Assembly (NCBI RefSeq): GCF_003751605.1
Contig: NZ_RJVJ01000001.1
Span: 5,456,001 to 5,520,000, forward strand
Source: Kitasatospora cineracea
Lineage (GTDB): Bacteria; Actinomycetota; Actinomycetes; Streptomycetales; Streptomycetaceae
Reading direction: 5' to 3'
DNA: 64,000 nucleotides
Part shown: piece after piece, positions 41,564 through 49,567 of the stretch
Numbering within the stretch: the first letter of the stretch is position 1
Layout: every line of letters starts with the position of its first letter
Position numbers and translations under genes: made by a program
The notes under the pieces: generated by a model
Seen by the model: the letters and a program-made list of their open reading frames with translations, nothing else
What the model was told of the DNA's origin: nothing
Databases searched by the model: none

Positions 41564-44335
41564 TCAGGGCGCCCCCGGAGGCTCCGCCGCCTCCCGGGCC
41601 CGGTCGAGGAGTTCGGCGGCGGCGCCCCGCAGCAGGTCGTGGTCGTCCACCGCGGGCCCGGCGGCCGGGCCGAGCACCGCGAGTGCGGCCGCCGCGTCCG
41701 CCGCGGCCCGCGCCGGATCCGCCACGAGCAGGGTCCGGCCCCGGCGGATCCGGAGCACGGCCACCGCGTGCCGGCCGGTGACGGTGCCCACGTGCCCCTC
41801 GCCCAGCACCCGGCGCTTCACCGGCAGCACCCACTCGGCCAGCCGCAGCGCCCGCCCCGTCCGGCCCTGCTGCGCGTAGCAGTTGACCAGGTTGCCCGCG
41901 GTCAGCAGGGTGTCCGGGTGGGCCGGGCCGAGGGTGCGCAGCCGCACGCGCAGGACGCGCTCGGCCAGCGCCACCGCCTCCGCGGTCCGCCCGGTGCGGC
42001 GGTAGGAGACGGCGAGGTCGCCGCGCACGGTCAGCGTGTCGGGGTGGTCCGGGCCCAGGACGCGTTCCGCGTCGGCGAGCAGCCCGGCCCGGGCCGCGGC
42101 GGCCTCCGCCTCCCGGCCGGCCGCCGCGTGGAAGTCCGCGAGGGCCGCCCGGGCGGTGAGGGTGTCCGGGTGGTCCTCGCCGAGCAGGCGCGCGGAGGCC
42201 GCGAGCACCCGCTCCCCGAGCACGAGGGCCTGCTCGGGCCGGCCCCGCCGGGAGTGGGTGACCGCCAGGTTGAGCCGGAGGGTGAGGGAGCGCGGGGTGT
42301 CCGCCGCCGCGTCCGCCGCCTCCTCCACCGCGAGGCCGGTCGCCACCCGTTCCCACAGTTCGAGCGCCCGGTCGTGGCGGCCGCTCCGGTCGTGGGCGAC
42401 CGCCAGGTTGTTGCAGGCGCCCAGGGTGCGGGGGTCGTCCGGACCGAACAGCGCCTCGTGCCGGGACAGCAGGTGCTCCCGCAGCGCGACGGCCTCGGCG
42501 GACCGCCCGGCCGCGAGCAGCGAGGTGCCGAGGACGTCCAGCACGGACAGCGTCGGCCCGTCGTCCGGCCCGTACCGCTCCGCCGCGACCCGGGCGGTCT
42601 CCATCGCGACGTCGACGGCCCGCCCCGGGTCACCCGCCAGCTCCAGGGCGGCGGCCAGGTGGTGCCGGGCGGCGATCCACTCCGGGTCGCCCTCGGGGAC
42701 CGCCCCGGCCGACAGCCCGGCGACCACCCCGGTCCAGTGTGCGACGGCGGCGGTGTGCAGTCCGGCGTGCAGCAGGCTGATCCCGACCCTGCCGTGCAGG
42801 ACGAACACCGGGTAGTACTGCCGGTCCGGGCCGAGGTGCTCCTCCAGCACGGAGGTGCTGCTCCGCAGGCTCGCGGACAGCCGGTGGTCGGCGTGCTCCT
42901 CCGCGGGCCACAGCTCGTACAGCGCGAACGCCACCGCCAGCCGGCTCTCCCAGCCGTCCGGATCGGTGTCCCGGGCGGCCCGCGCGGTCAGCGCGTGCAC
43001 GGTCACCTCCCGGTGCGGCGCGGCCGCCGCCGGTACCGACACCAGGTGGTAGGCGTGCAGCACGGAGAGCACGGCCAACGCCTCGTCCGCGCTGACGGGC
43101 GGCGGTCCGGCGGGCGGCGGCACCGGCGGCAGGGCGGCCCGCGCCCGGCGCCCGGGCCACCACCTGCGGCGACCTGCCGCCCGGTCCGGACCGCCACCCC
43201 CGCCGACCGGGGCCGGGGCCGGAGCCGGGGCCGCTCCGTCCGGTGCGGCGGCGGCGCGCTGCCGGGCCAGGTGCTCGCGGACGGCGGAGGTGGTCCACAG
43301 CGCCCGCGGGTGCCCGTCCGGGTCGAGCAGGGCCGCCAGCCGGACGGCGGGCGCGGCCAGGCCGCGCGGCTCGGTCCGCTGCGCCGCGTCCAGCGCGAGC
43401 AGCAGCGCGCCGGTGACCGGCCGCCCGTAGCGCTCGGTGTCGGCGTCGGGCGGCAGCACGCCCTCCAGCGGGCGGGTCCGCTCCCGGAACAGCTCCAGGT
43501 ACGCCGAGCAGCCCAGCTGCCGGTTGACCAGGTACGCGGCGGCGTGGCCGAGGGCCAGCGGGAGCCGGCCCAGTTCGGCGGCCAGCGCGTCCGCGCCACC
43601 GTCCAGCAGGTGCGGCAGGCCGGCCCCGGCGAGCCGCTCCGCCAGGTACGCGCGGGCCTCGGCCGGACCGTACGCGTCGACCGGGACCAGGACCCGGCCG
43701 CCGCCCGAGGCGTGGGCGCCGCGCTGCCGGGTGGTGACCAGCACCCGGCCGTTGCCGTGGCGCGAACTACCCGGCCACAGCGGCCCGTCGGGGCCGAAGT
43801 CGGCGACGTCGTCGAGCACCACCAGCCAGCGCCGCCCGGTGCCGCTCAGCCAGGCGAGGAAGCGCCTGGCGTCCGGCTCGGTGCGCCCGGCGGCGCCCGA
43901 CACGCCGGGGGCCCGGACGAGCGCGGCGGCCTCCGCGTACAGCCGCAGGACGGTCAGCGGGTCGCGGGCCGGGGCCCAGACCAGCACCTCGACGCCGGCG
44001 GCCAGCGCGTCGCGCGCGATGTCGGCCGCCAGCTGGGTCTTCCCGACGCCGCCCCCGCCGGTCAGGACCTGCGTCGGCACCGCCGTCCCCCGCCCGGTGC
44101 GGGCCGCCTCGACCCGCTCGCGCACCGCGGCGCGCGGTTGGAACGCGCCGGCCGCCGCCGGGACGTCGCCGACCACCACCGGCCAGTCCACCTCCGGCGG
44201 CGGCGTCACGTACACCGTCCCGGCCTGCAGGACCGGCGCGTGGAAGGTGCCGCCGCTGATCCGGTTGTGGCTCTGCCCGCCCGGCGCGGGCGGCTCCTGC
44301 CCGGCCGGACTCCCGTGCGCCGCGCCGCCGTTCAT
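41564..44335 (-). CDS. STAND NTPase with NB-ARC and TPR repeats
   Basis: 923 residues from ATG 44335. A short N-terminal motif NRISGGTFHAPVLQAGTV (24-41) is the beta-hairpin-like tag seen on many actinobacterial signalling NTPases. NB-ARC NTPase: P-loop GGGGVGKT at 93-100, Walker B WLVVLDDVADF, GRVLVTTRQR sensor, GRLPLALGHAA (GxP). A Gly/Pro/Arg-rich spacer lies near 365-410. At least seven TPRs follow (~530-880) with GPDDPRTL, GEDHPDTL, GPAHPDTL signatures of the kinesin-light-chain type. No effector domain is fused; such proteins act as ligand-triggered oligomeric switches in regulation or defence. Ligand unknown. Confidence 0.9.
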   Translation of the reverse strand: MNGGAAHGSPAGQEPPAPGGQSHNRISGGTFHAPVLQAGTVYVTPPPEVDWPVVVGDVPAAAGAFQPRAAVRERVEAARTGRGTAVPTQVLTGGGGVGKTQLAADIARDALAAGVEVLVWAPARDPLTVLRLYAEAAALVRAPGVSGAAGRTEPDARRFLAWLSGTGRRWLVVLDDVADFGPDGPLWPGSSRHGNGRVLVTTRQRGAHASGGGRVLVPVDAYGPAEARAYLAERLAGAGLPHLLDGGADALAAELGRLPLALGHAAAYLVNRQLGCSAYLELFRERTRPLEGVLPPDADTERYGRPVTGALLLALDAAQRTEPRGLAAPAVRLAALLDPDGHPRALWTTSAVREHLARQRAAAAPDGAAPAPAPAPVGGGGGPDRAAGRRRWWPGRRARAALPPVPPPAGPPPVSADEALAVLSVLHAYHLVSVPAAAAPHREVTVHALTARAARDTDPDGWESRLAVAFALYELWPAEEHADHRLSASLRSSTSVLEEHLGPDRQYYPVFVLHGRVGISLLHAGLHTAAVAHWTGVVAGLSAGAVPEGDPEWIAARHHLAAALELAGDPGRAVDVAMETARVAAERYGPDDGPTLSVLDVLGTSLLAAGRSAEAVALREHLLSRHEALFGPDDPRTLGACNNLAVAHDRSGRHDRALELWERVATGLAVEEAADAAADTPRSLTLRLNLAVTHSRRGRPEQALVLGERVLAASARLLGEDHPDTLTARAALADFHAAAGREAEAAAARAGLLADAERVLGPDHPDTLTVRGDLAVSYRRTGRTAEAVALAERVLRVRLRTLGPAHPDTLLTAGNLVNCYAQQGRTGRALRLAEWVLPVKRRVLGEGHVGTVTGRHAVAVLRIRRGRTLLVADPARAAADAAAALAVLGPAAGPAVDDHDLLRGAAAELLDRAREAAEPPGAP

Positions 44336-44470
44336 CGCCACCCCCGCCCGCTCGTGCGCCGGGGGCCATCATCGCCCGGCCCGGCCCGGGGGCGGGGGTC
44401 TTCGGGGGATTCCGCGCCCGTGCGGCCGGTGGCGGCCGGGCCCGGACGGGCCCGGCCGGGTCAGGCTGGG

Positions 44471-45226
44471 TCAGGCCGGGTCGAGCCCCGCCGCGGTGGC
44501 CGCGGTGCGCAGCAGGTCGTCGACCATGGCGGGGGTGAGGCGGCCGGTGTAGGTGTTGCGGGGGCTGACGTGGAAGCAGCCGAACAGGTGCAGCTCGGGG
44601 CCGCCGTCGGTGGCCGGGAGGACGGCGTGCGCGCCGTGGCCGAAGACCGGCTTGGGGCGGGGGACCTGCCAGCCGGCGGCGGCCAGCACGGGCAGCACGG
44701 CCTGCCAGGCGAAGCCGCCGAGGGCGACCACGGCGCGGACGGTCGGGCGGAGCTCCTCGAACTCGCGGACGATCCACGGCCGGCAGGTGTCGCGTTCGGC
44801 GTTGGTCGGCTTGTTCTCCGGCGGGGCGCAGCGCACCGGGTCGGTGATCCGCACGCCGTGCAGCCGCAGGCCGTCCTCCCGCCAGGTCGACTCGGGGCGG
44901 TTGGCCAGGCCGAGCCGGTGCAGCGAGGCGTACAGCAGGTCGCCGGACGGGTCGCCGGTGAAGATCCGACCGGTGCGGTTGCCGCCGTGCGCGGCGGGGG
45001 CCAGGCCGACCAGGACCAGCCGGGCGTCGTACGGCCCGAAGCCGGGGATGGGGCGCGCCCAGTACTCCTGGTCCTGGAACGCCCGGCGCTTGACCAGCGC
45101 GGTCTCCTCGCGCCAGGCCACCAGCCGCGGGCAGGCCCGGCAGTGCACCACCAGCTCGTCCAGCTCGGCGATGCTCCGGGTCTGCGGGGCGAGGACGGCC
45201 GGGGAGAAGTCGGAGGGCGGTTCCAT
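44471..45226 (-). CDS. Uracil-DNA glycosylase (family 5, UdgB-like)
   Basis: 251 residues from ATG 45226. HCRACPRLVAWREE plus later Cys residues (DPVRCAPPENKPTNAERDTC) give the 4Fe-4S cysteines; motif 1 is VGLAPAAHGGNRTGRIFTGD and motif 2 FHVSPRNTYTGRL. GLAPAAHGG without Glu or Asp in the water-activating place is typical of family 5 rather than family 4. Removes uracil (and often hypoxanthine) from DNA, an advantage in a GC-rich genome prone to cytosine deamination. Monocistronic, divergent from slipin. Confidence 0.9.
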   Translation of the reverse strand: MEPPSDFSPAVLAPQTRSIAELDELVVHCRACPRLVAWREETALVKRRAFQDQEYWARPIPGFGPYDARLVLVGLAPAAHGGNRTGRIFTGDPSGDLLYASLHRLGLANRPESTWREDGLRLHGVRITDPVRCAPPENKPTNAERDTCRPWIVREFEELRPTVRAVVALGGFAWQAVLPVLAAAGWQVPRPKPVFGHGAHAVLPATDGGPELHLFGCFHVSPRNTYTGRLTPAMVDDLLRTAATAAGLDPA

Positions 45227-45371
45227 GGGCGGAATCCTACGGTCGGCGACCGGTCCGGGCCGGGAGGCGGCGGAGTAGCGTGGAGGTACGGGCCCGGGCG
45301 CCGGTCCGGGCGCGGTCCGGGCGCCGGTCGGGCCGAGGCGGCGGGCCGGGTTCCGGGTCGAGGTGACGGCG

Positions 45372-46307
45372 ATGATCGTGATCGACGCGTTGATCGCGCT
45401 GCTGGTGGTGCTGGCGGTGTACGCCGGGCTGAGCGTGCGGATGGTCCAGCAGACCCAGCTCGGAGTGGTGTTCCGGTTCGGCCGGGTGCTGGACCGGGTG
45501 CGCGGCCCCGGGCTGGCCCGGATCGTCCCGGTGGCGGACCGGATGCGGCGGGTGAACGTGCAGATCGTCACCATGCCGATCCCCGCCCAGGAGGGCATCA
45601 CCCGGGACAACGTGACCGTCCGGGTGGACGCGGTGGTGTACTTCCAGGTGGTCGACCCGGTGAAGGCGATCATCAACGTCCAGGACTACGGCTTCGCCAT
45701 GTCACAGGTCGCGCAGACCTCGCTGCGGTCGATCATCGGCAAGAGCGAGCTGGACGACCTGCTGGCCAACCGCGAGCCGATCAACCAGGGGCTCGAACTG
45801 ATGCTGGACAGCCCGGCGTTGGGCTGGGGCATCCAGATCGACCGGGTCGAGATCAAGGACGTGGCGCTGCCCGAGTCGATGAAGCGCTCGATGGCCCGGC
45901 AGGCCGAGGCCGACCGGGAGCGGCGGGCCCGGATCATCACCGCCGACGGCGAGTTCCAGGCGTCCGCGCGGCTCTCGGAGGCCGCGAAGGTGATGTCCGC
46001 TACGCCCGCCGCGCTCCAACTGCGGCTGCTGCAGACGGTGGTGGAGGTCGCCGCGGAGAAGAACTCCACCCTGGTGCTGCCGTTCCCGGTGGAGCTGCTG
46101 CGCTTCCTGGAGAGCTCCACCCAGCGCGCCACCGCGCAGGCCGTCGAGGCCGCCGAGGTCGCCGAGGCGATCCGCCCGGACGGCGCCGCGGAGGGCCGGG
46201 ACGAGGACCGGGGCGTCGAGCAGCTGGAACTCCCGCAGGTCGCGCCCACCGTCGAACACCCCGACCCGGCAGCGCCGTTGCGGGTGGCGCCGCCGCACGC
46301 GGCCTGA
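45372..46307 (+). CDS. SPFH-domain protein (slipin/stomatin family)
   Basis: 311 residues from ATG 45372, chosen over GTG 45363 because GAGGTG sits at the right distance. One N-terminal membrane helix (IVIDALIALLVVLAVYAGL), then an SPFH domain (~25-190) with VVFRFGRV, GITRDNVTVRVDAVVYFQVVDP and SQVAQTSLRSIIGKSELDDLL, all slipin signatures. The C-terminal part has a coiled-coil (MARQAEADRERRARII) and an acidic variable tail. Scaffold of membrane microdomains. Genes for a NfeD partner are absent here. Confidence 0.93.
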   Translation: MIVIDALIALLVVLAVYAGLSVRMVQQTQLGVVFRFGRVLDRVRGPGLARIVPVADRMRRVNVQIVTMPIPAQEGITRDNVTVRVDAVVYFQVVDPVKAIINVQDYGFAMSQVAQTSLRSIIGKSELDDLLANREPINQGLELMLDSPALGWGIQIDRVEIKDVALPESMKRSMARQAEADRERRARIITADGEFQASARLSEAAKVMSATPAALQLRLLQTVVEVAAEKNSTLVLPFPVELLRFLESSTQRATAQAVEAAEVAEAIRPDGAAEGRDEDRGVEQLELPQVAPTVEHPDPAAPLRVAPPHAA

Positions 46308-46416
46308 CCGGCCCGCCCCCAGCGGTGGCGGTCCGCCCGAGCCCGGGGCGAGCATGGAAGGACGGACGGAGCGCGCGCGGGGACGCCGCGCGCCAGCCAC
46401 CCCGGGAGGTCCGGCC

Positions 46417-46839
46417 ATGACCACCGCGAAAGAGATCATGCACCCCGGCGCGGAGTGCGTCACCGGCGAGCAGACCCTCGCCGAAGCCGCCCGGATCATG
46501 CGCGACCGCGGCGTCGGCGCGCTGCCGATCTGCGGCGAGAAGCAGAAGCTGCTGGGCATCCTCACCGACCGCGACATCGTCCTCAAGTGCGTCGCCGAGG
46601 GCCGCGACCCCGCCGCCGTCCGCTGCGTCGAACTCGCCGTCGGGCGCCCGACGGTGATCGAGGAGGACGAGGAGGCGGACCTCGTGCTGGAGGTCATGGA
46701 GGAGCACCTGGTGCGCCGCCTGCCGGTGATCAACCACCCCGACCACCAGCTGGTCGGCATGATCAGCGAGGCCGACATCGCCCGCCACCTCTCCCAGGAC
46801 CGGCTCGCCGAGTTCGTCACCACCATCACCGCGCGCTGA
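46417..46839 (+). CDS. CBS-pair domain protein
   Basis: 140 residues, ATG 46417 after GGGAGG. Two CBS motifs fill the protein: MTTAKEIMHPGAECVTGEQTL...ILTDRDIV and VGRPTVIEEDEEADL...LVGMISEADIARHL. Stand-alone CBS pairs bind adenine nucleotides and modulate partner enzymes; actinobacteria often carry several as hypoxia- or stress-linked proteins. Followed by a strong terminator at 46853-46883. Confidence 0.93.
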   Translation: MTTAKEIMHPGAECVTGEQTLAEAARIMRDRGVGALPICGEKQKLLGILTDRDIVLKCVAEGRDPAAVRCVELAVGRPTVIEEDEEADLVLEVMEEHLVRRLPVINHPDHQLVGMISEADIARHLSQDRLAEFVTTITAR

Positions 46840-46852
46840 GCCCGCGGCCGCC

Positions 46853-46883
46853 GGCCGGAGCCCCTTCCCCCGGGGCTCCGGCC
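46853..46883 (+). terminator. Terminator after the CBS gene
   Basis: Perfect 12-bp stem GGCCGGAGCCCC / GGGGCTCCGGCC with a 7-base loop, followed by a pyrimidine-rich GCCTTCTCCCT. Confidence 0.75.
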
Positions 46884-46899
46884 GCCTTCTCCCTAGCTT

Positions 46900-46913
46900 G
46901 CTAGCATGCTAGC
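46900..46913. promoter_or_regulatory. Palindromic operator GCTAGCATGCTAGC before the RHH gene
   Basis: Perfect 14-bp palindrome, preceded by another CTAGC (46893-46897), giving three CTAGC elements in 21 bp. It ends 8 bases before the GTG of the ribbon-helix-helix gene. RHH proteins commonly bind such short tandem or inverted repeats to repress themselves, so this is the likely autoregulatory site. It is markedly more AT-rich than its surroundings. Confidence 0.6.
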
Positions 46914-46921
46914 CTCTGGAC

Positions 46922-47110
46922 GTGGGCACCGGAGATGTCAAACAGTTCAACGTCTACCTGCCGGTCGAACTGATCAAGCAGGTCAAGTTCCGCGCCGTCG
47001 AGACGGGCATGTCGCTGTCGGCCCTGGTGGCCGAAGCCCTGCGCGGCTACCTCGACGACGCGAACGACGCAGGCGGCGCGGACAGTGACGATCACAGCGA
47101 GGAGAGCTGA
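46922..47110 (+). CDS. Ribbon-helix-helix (CopG-like) regulator
   Basis: 62 residues from GTG 46922. KQFNVYLPVELIKQVKFRAVETGMSLSALVAEALRGYL is a textbook RHH fold: one DNA-binding strand and two helices. The acidic tail (DDANDAGGADSDDHSEES) could neutralise or bind a partner, as in antitoxins. No toxin gene is next to it; the gene starting two bases after its stop encodes a VOC protein, so the pair may instead be an autoregulated small operon. Confidence 0.85.
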   Translation: MGTGDVKQFNVYLPVELIKQVKFRAVETGMSLSALVAEALRGYLDDANDAGGADSDDHSEES

Positions 47111-47111
47111 A

Positions 47112-47456
47112 GTGGCGACCGAAGGCATCGAGGCCGTGTACCTGACCACCCACAACTGGGGTCGGGCCGCCAAGTTCTTCCAGTCCCTGGGCTACCGGCT
47201 CGACTTCGAGACCGACCACGCCTCGGGGCAGCTCCGCAACGGCGACGGGCCGTACCTGTTCATCGCGGAGGTCCCGGAGAGCGAGCAGCCGCAGACCCGG
47301 ATCGTGCTCAAGGTCCCGGACGCCGACGCGTTCCCGGCCGGGTCCGGCGTCGAGGTGCTCGCCCCGTTCGAGGACACCCACTACGGGACGCGCGAGACGA
47401 CCGTCCGCGACCCCGACGGCCGCGAGTGGACCCTGCAGGCCCCCGCCGCGCGGTGA
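47112..47456 (+). CDS. VOC superfamily (glyoxalase/bleomycin-resistance-like) protein
   Basis: 114 residues, GTG 47112 one base after the RHH stop with GAGGAGAG as ribosome site. Two beta-alpha-beta-beta-beta modules: YLTTHNWGRAAKFFQSLGYRLDFETD and ETTVRDPDGREWTLQAP. Candidate metal ligands H (TTHN) and E (DGREWTL) are present. Function could be binding or isomerisation of a small molecule. Co-transcribed with the RHH regulator. Confidence 0.88.
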   Translation: MATEGIEAVYLTTHNWGRAAKFFQSLGYRLDFETDHASGQLRNGDGPYLFIAEVPESEQPQTRIVLKVPDADAFPAGSGVEVLAPFEDTHYGTRETTVRDPDGREWTLQAPAAR

Positions 47457-47487
47457 CCCGGAACCGGAGGAGAGGAGCGGCGCCACG

Positions 47488-48345
47488 ATGAGCACCGCCG
47501 GGGCGGCGACGCCCGACAACACCGCGGTGCGGACGGCCCTCTGGCGCGCCCTGCACCTGGAGGCCGACCGGCCGCCGCACGTGTTCGAGGACCGGATCGG
47601 GCTCCGGCTGGCCGACCCGGGCGAGCAGTGGCGGCAGCGGCCCGACATGGACCCGCGGGGCACCGCCGGCTTCCGGGCCTCCGTCGTGGCCCGGGCCCGC
47701 TGGATCGAGGAACTCGTCGACGAGCGGGCCGCGCAGGGCGTCGACCAGTACGTCCTGCTCGGCGCCGGACTGGACAGCTTCGCCCAGCGCCGCCCCCAAC
47801 CCCCGGGCGGGCTGCGGGTCTTCGAGGTCGACCAGCCCGGCCCGCAGCAGTGGAAGCGCCACCGGCTGGCCGCCCTCGGCCACGGCGTGCCGGACTGGCT
47901 CCGGCTGGTGCCGGTCGACTTCGAGCGCGGCGAGGACTGGCTGGAGCACCTGGGTGCGGCCGGGTTCGACCCCGGCCGCCGCTCGGTGGTCGCCTCGGCC
48001 GGCGTCAGCATGTACCTCACTGAGGACGCCACCCGCGACGTGCTGCGCAAGGTCGCCGGCCTGGCTCCCGGGACGACCCTGGCGATGACCTTCCTGCTGC
48101 CCGCCGAACTGCTCGACCCCGACGACCGGGCGGGCCTGCGCACCAGCGGCCGGGGCGCGGAACGGGCCGGCACCCCGTTCCGCAGCTTCTACACCCCCGA
48201 GCGGATGCTGGCCCTGGCCCGGGAGAGCGGCTTCCGGGAGGTCCGGCACCTCTCCGGCCGCGCCCTCGCCGACCGCTGGTTCACCGGCCGCCCGGACGGC
48301 CTGCGCCCCTCCAGCGGCGAGGACTTCCTGATCGCCTCGACCTGA
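47488..48345 (+). CDS. SAM-dependent methyltransferase, LCM family
   Basis: 285 residues, ATG 47488 after GGAGGAGAGGAG. The family pattern is clear: DNTAVRTALWRALHLEADRPP at the start, QYVLLGAGLDSFAQR as the SAM glycine-rich loop, VFEVDQPGPQQWKRHRL as the acidic ribose-binding region, and AGVSMYLTEDATRD. These match leucine-carboxyl-methyltransferase-like enzymes of actinobacteria, which often methylate small secondary metabolites. Acceptor unknown. Convergent with the SGNH hydrolase gene. Confidence 0.92.
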   Translation: MSTAGAATPDNTAVRTALWRALHLEADRPPHVFEDRIGLRLADPGEQWRQRPDMDPRGTAGFRASVVARARWIEELVDERAAQGVDQYVLLGAGLDSFAQRRPQPPGGLRVFEVDQPGPQQWKRHRLAALGHGVPDWLRLVPVDFERGEDWLEHLGAAGFDPGRRSVVASAGVSMYLTEDATRDVLRKVAGLAPGTTLAMTFLLPAELLDPDDRAGLRTSGRGAERAGTPFRSFYTPERMLALARESGFREVRHLSGRALADRWFTGRPDGLRPSSGEDFLIAST

Positions 48346-48352
48346 TGGACCG

Positions 48353-49264
48353 TCAGTTCAGGTACTGCTTCGGCAGTTCGGCGAGGAAGGCGTCCGCGAT
48401 CACCCGGTAGCCGGTGTCGTTGGCGTGGATGTCGCCGCGCGCCATGTTGGTCCACTGCAGGATCCGGGCCACGTTCAGCGGCACCCGTTGGCCGTTCAGC
48501 GGCACCGTCGGCTCGAAGGCCCCGGTGTCGAACGCGGCCGCCACCCGGGCCGTCGGGACGCGGTGGCGGGCGTCCACGGAGGCGATCACGCCGTTCAGCG
48601 ACTCGCTCAACTGCACCGACGCGGTGGCCAGGGCCTTGCCCTGGTCGCCGGTGACCCAGGCGGCCAGGAACGGGTCGTACAGGTCCATCCCGACGATCCG
48701 GGTGCGCGGGCCCGCCGCCGCCCGCAGCTCGCCCAGGATCCGGTCCAGCCCGGTGCGGACCTGCTCGATGCCGTTCAGCGCGCACGGCAGGTCCAGCGAG
48801 CCGCCCGCGGCGCAGCGCTGCACGTCGTTGGCGCCGATGTCGACCGTCACCAGCACCTCGTCCTTCCGGTGCGCCTTCAAGTAGGCGACGGCCGCCTCCA
48901 GTTGGGAGCCGGTGAAGGAGTGCGGGTACGGGCAGCCGCCGCCCGCCATGGTGCCGGTGGTCTCGCCCGGGCAGCCCAGGTCGGTGAACTCGAACGGCCG
49001 GCGGTCCCGCCCGGCCCGCGCCCCCAGCGTCCGCGCCAGGTCCTGCGCGTAACCCCGGCCCACCACGTGCCCGCCGTCCGGCGTCGACTGGTAGCCCGCC
49101 GCCAGCGAGTCGCCCAGCGCCAGGTAGTACGCGGTGCGGTGCGGACCGCCCCGACCGCCGTGGTCGCCCTGCGCCGCCGCGGCGGGGACGGTGCCCGCCG
49201 CGGCGAGCGTCAGAGCGGTGAGAGCAGCGGCAACGAGCGTGCGGCGGCGCGCGATCGGGCGCAC
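48353..49264 (-). CDS. Secreted SGNH/GDSL hydrolase
   Basis: 303 residues. Sec-type signal peptide: RRR then a hydrophobic core and an AAAA cleavage region near residue 31. Block I YYLALGDSLAAGY gives the Ser, block II Gly lies in the PGETTG loop, block III DIGANDV the Asn, and block V DIHANDTGY the Asp-His. Several Cys suggest disulfides. Resembles Streptomyces extracellular esterases/lipases of the GDSL family. Substrate probably an ester lipid. Confidence 0.93.
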   Translation of the reverse strand: MRPIARRRTLVAAALTALTLAAAGTVPAAAAQGDHGGRGGPHRTAYYLALGDSLAAGYQSTPDGGHVVGRGYAQDLARTLGARAGRDRRPFEFTDLGCPGETTGTMAGGGCPYPHSFTGSQLEAAVAYLKAHRKDEVLVTVDIGANDVQRCAAGGSLDLPCALNGIEQVRTGLDRILGELRAAAGPRTRIVGMDLYDPFLAAWVTGDQGKALATASVQLSESLNGVIASVDARHRVPTARVAAAFDTGAFEPTVPLNGQRVPLNVARILQWTNMARGDIHANDTGYRVIADAFLAELPKQYLN

Positions 49265-49567
49265 GGAACCTCCAGGCGGCGAGGGATCACGATCGGATCG
49301 ACCAGGGGAGGCTACTGCCCGGTACCGCCGCTGGATAGGGGTTCCGCTCCGACGACCGCCCGGCCCCGTCCGGGGGCAGGTCCAACCGGTTCGGCAGGTT
49401 CAGCCGGGGAAGGCGTACCCGGCCGTGGCGTGGGCCACCGGCTCGGCCGGGGCGCCCGGGACGGTCAGCGCGACGTCGGCGAAGGCGACCCGGTCACGCA
49501 GCGCCGTAGCCCGTGCGCGCAGGGTGCACCGGTCGTGGCGGGCGGGCGCGCGGTGCATGGTGGTGGC
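49265..49567. other. Divergent intergenic region
   Basis: About 300 bp between the leftward SGNH gene and the rightward phosphatase gene. It contains closely spaced GATC/ATCG elements near 49287-49301 and no ORF with convincing start or codon bias. Presumably both promoters lie here; no clear -35/-10 pair was recognised. Confidence 0.5.

Noticed and set aside
46922..47110. Toxin-antitoxin pair
   Set aside because: The RHH protein could be an antitoxin, but the adjacent gene is a VOC-fold protein with no toxin features.
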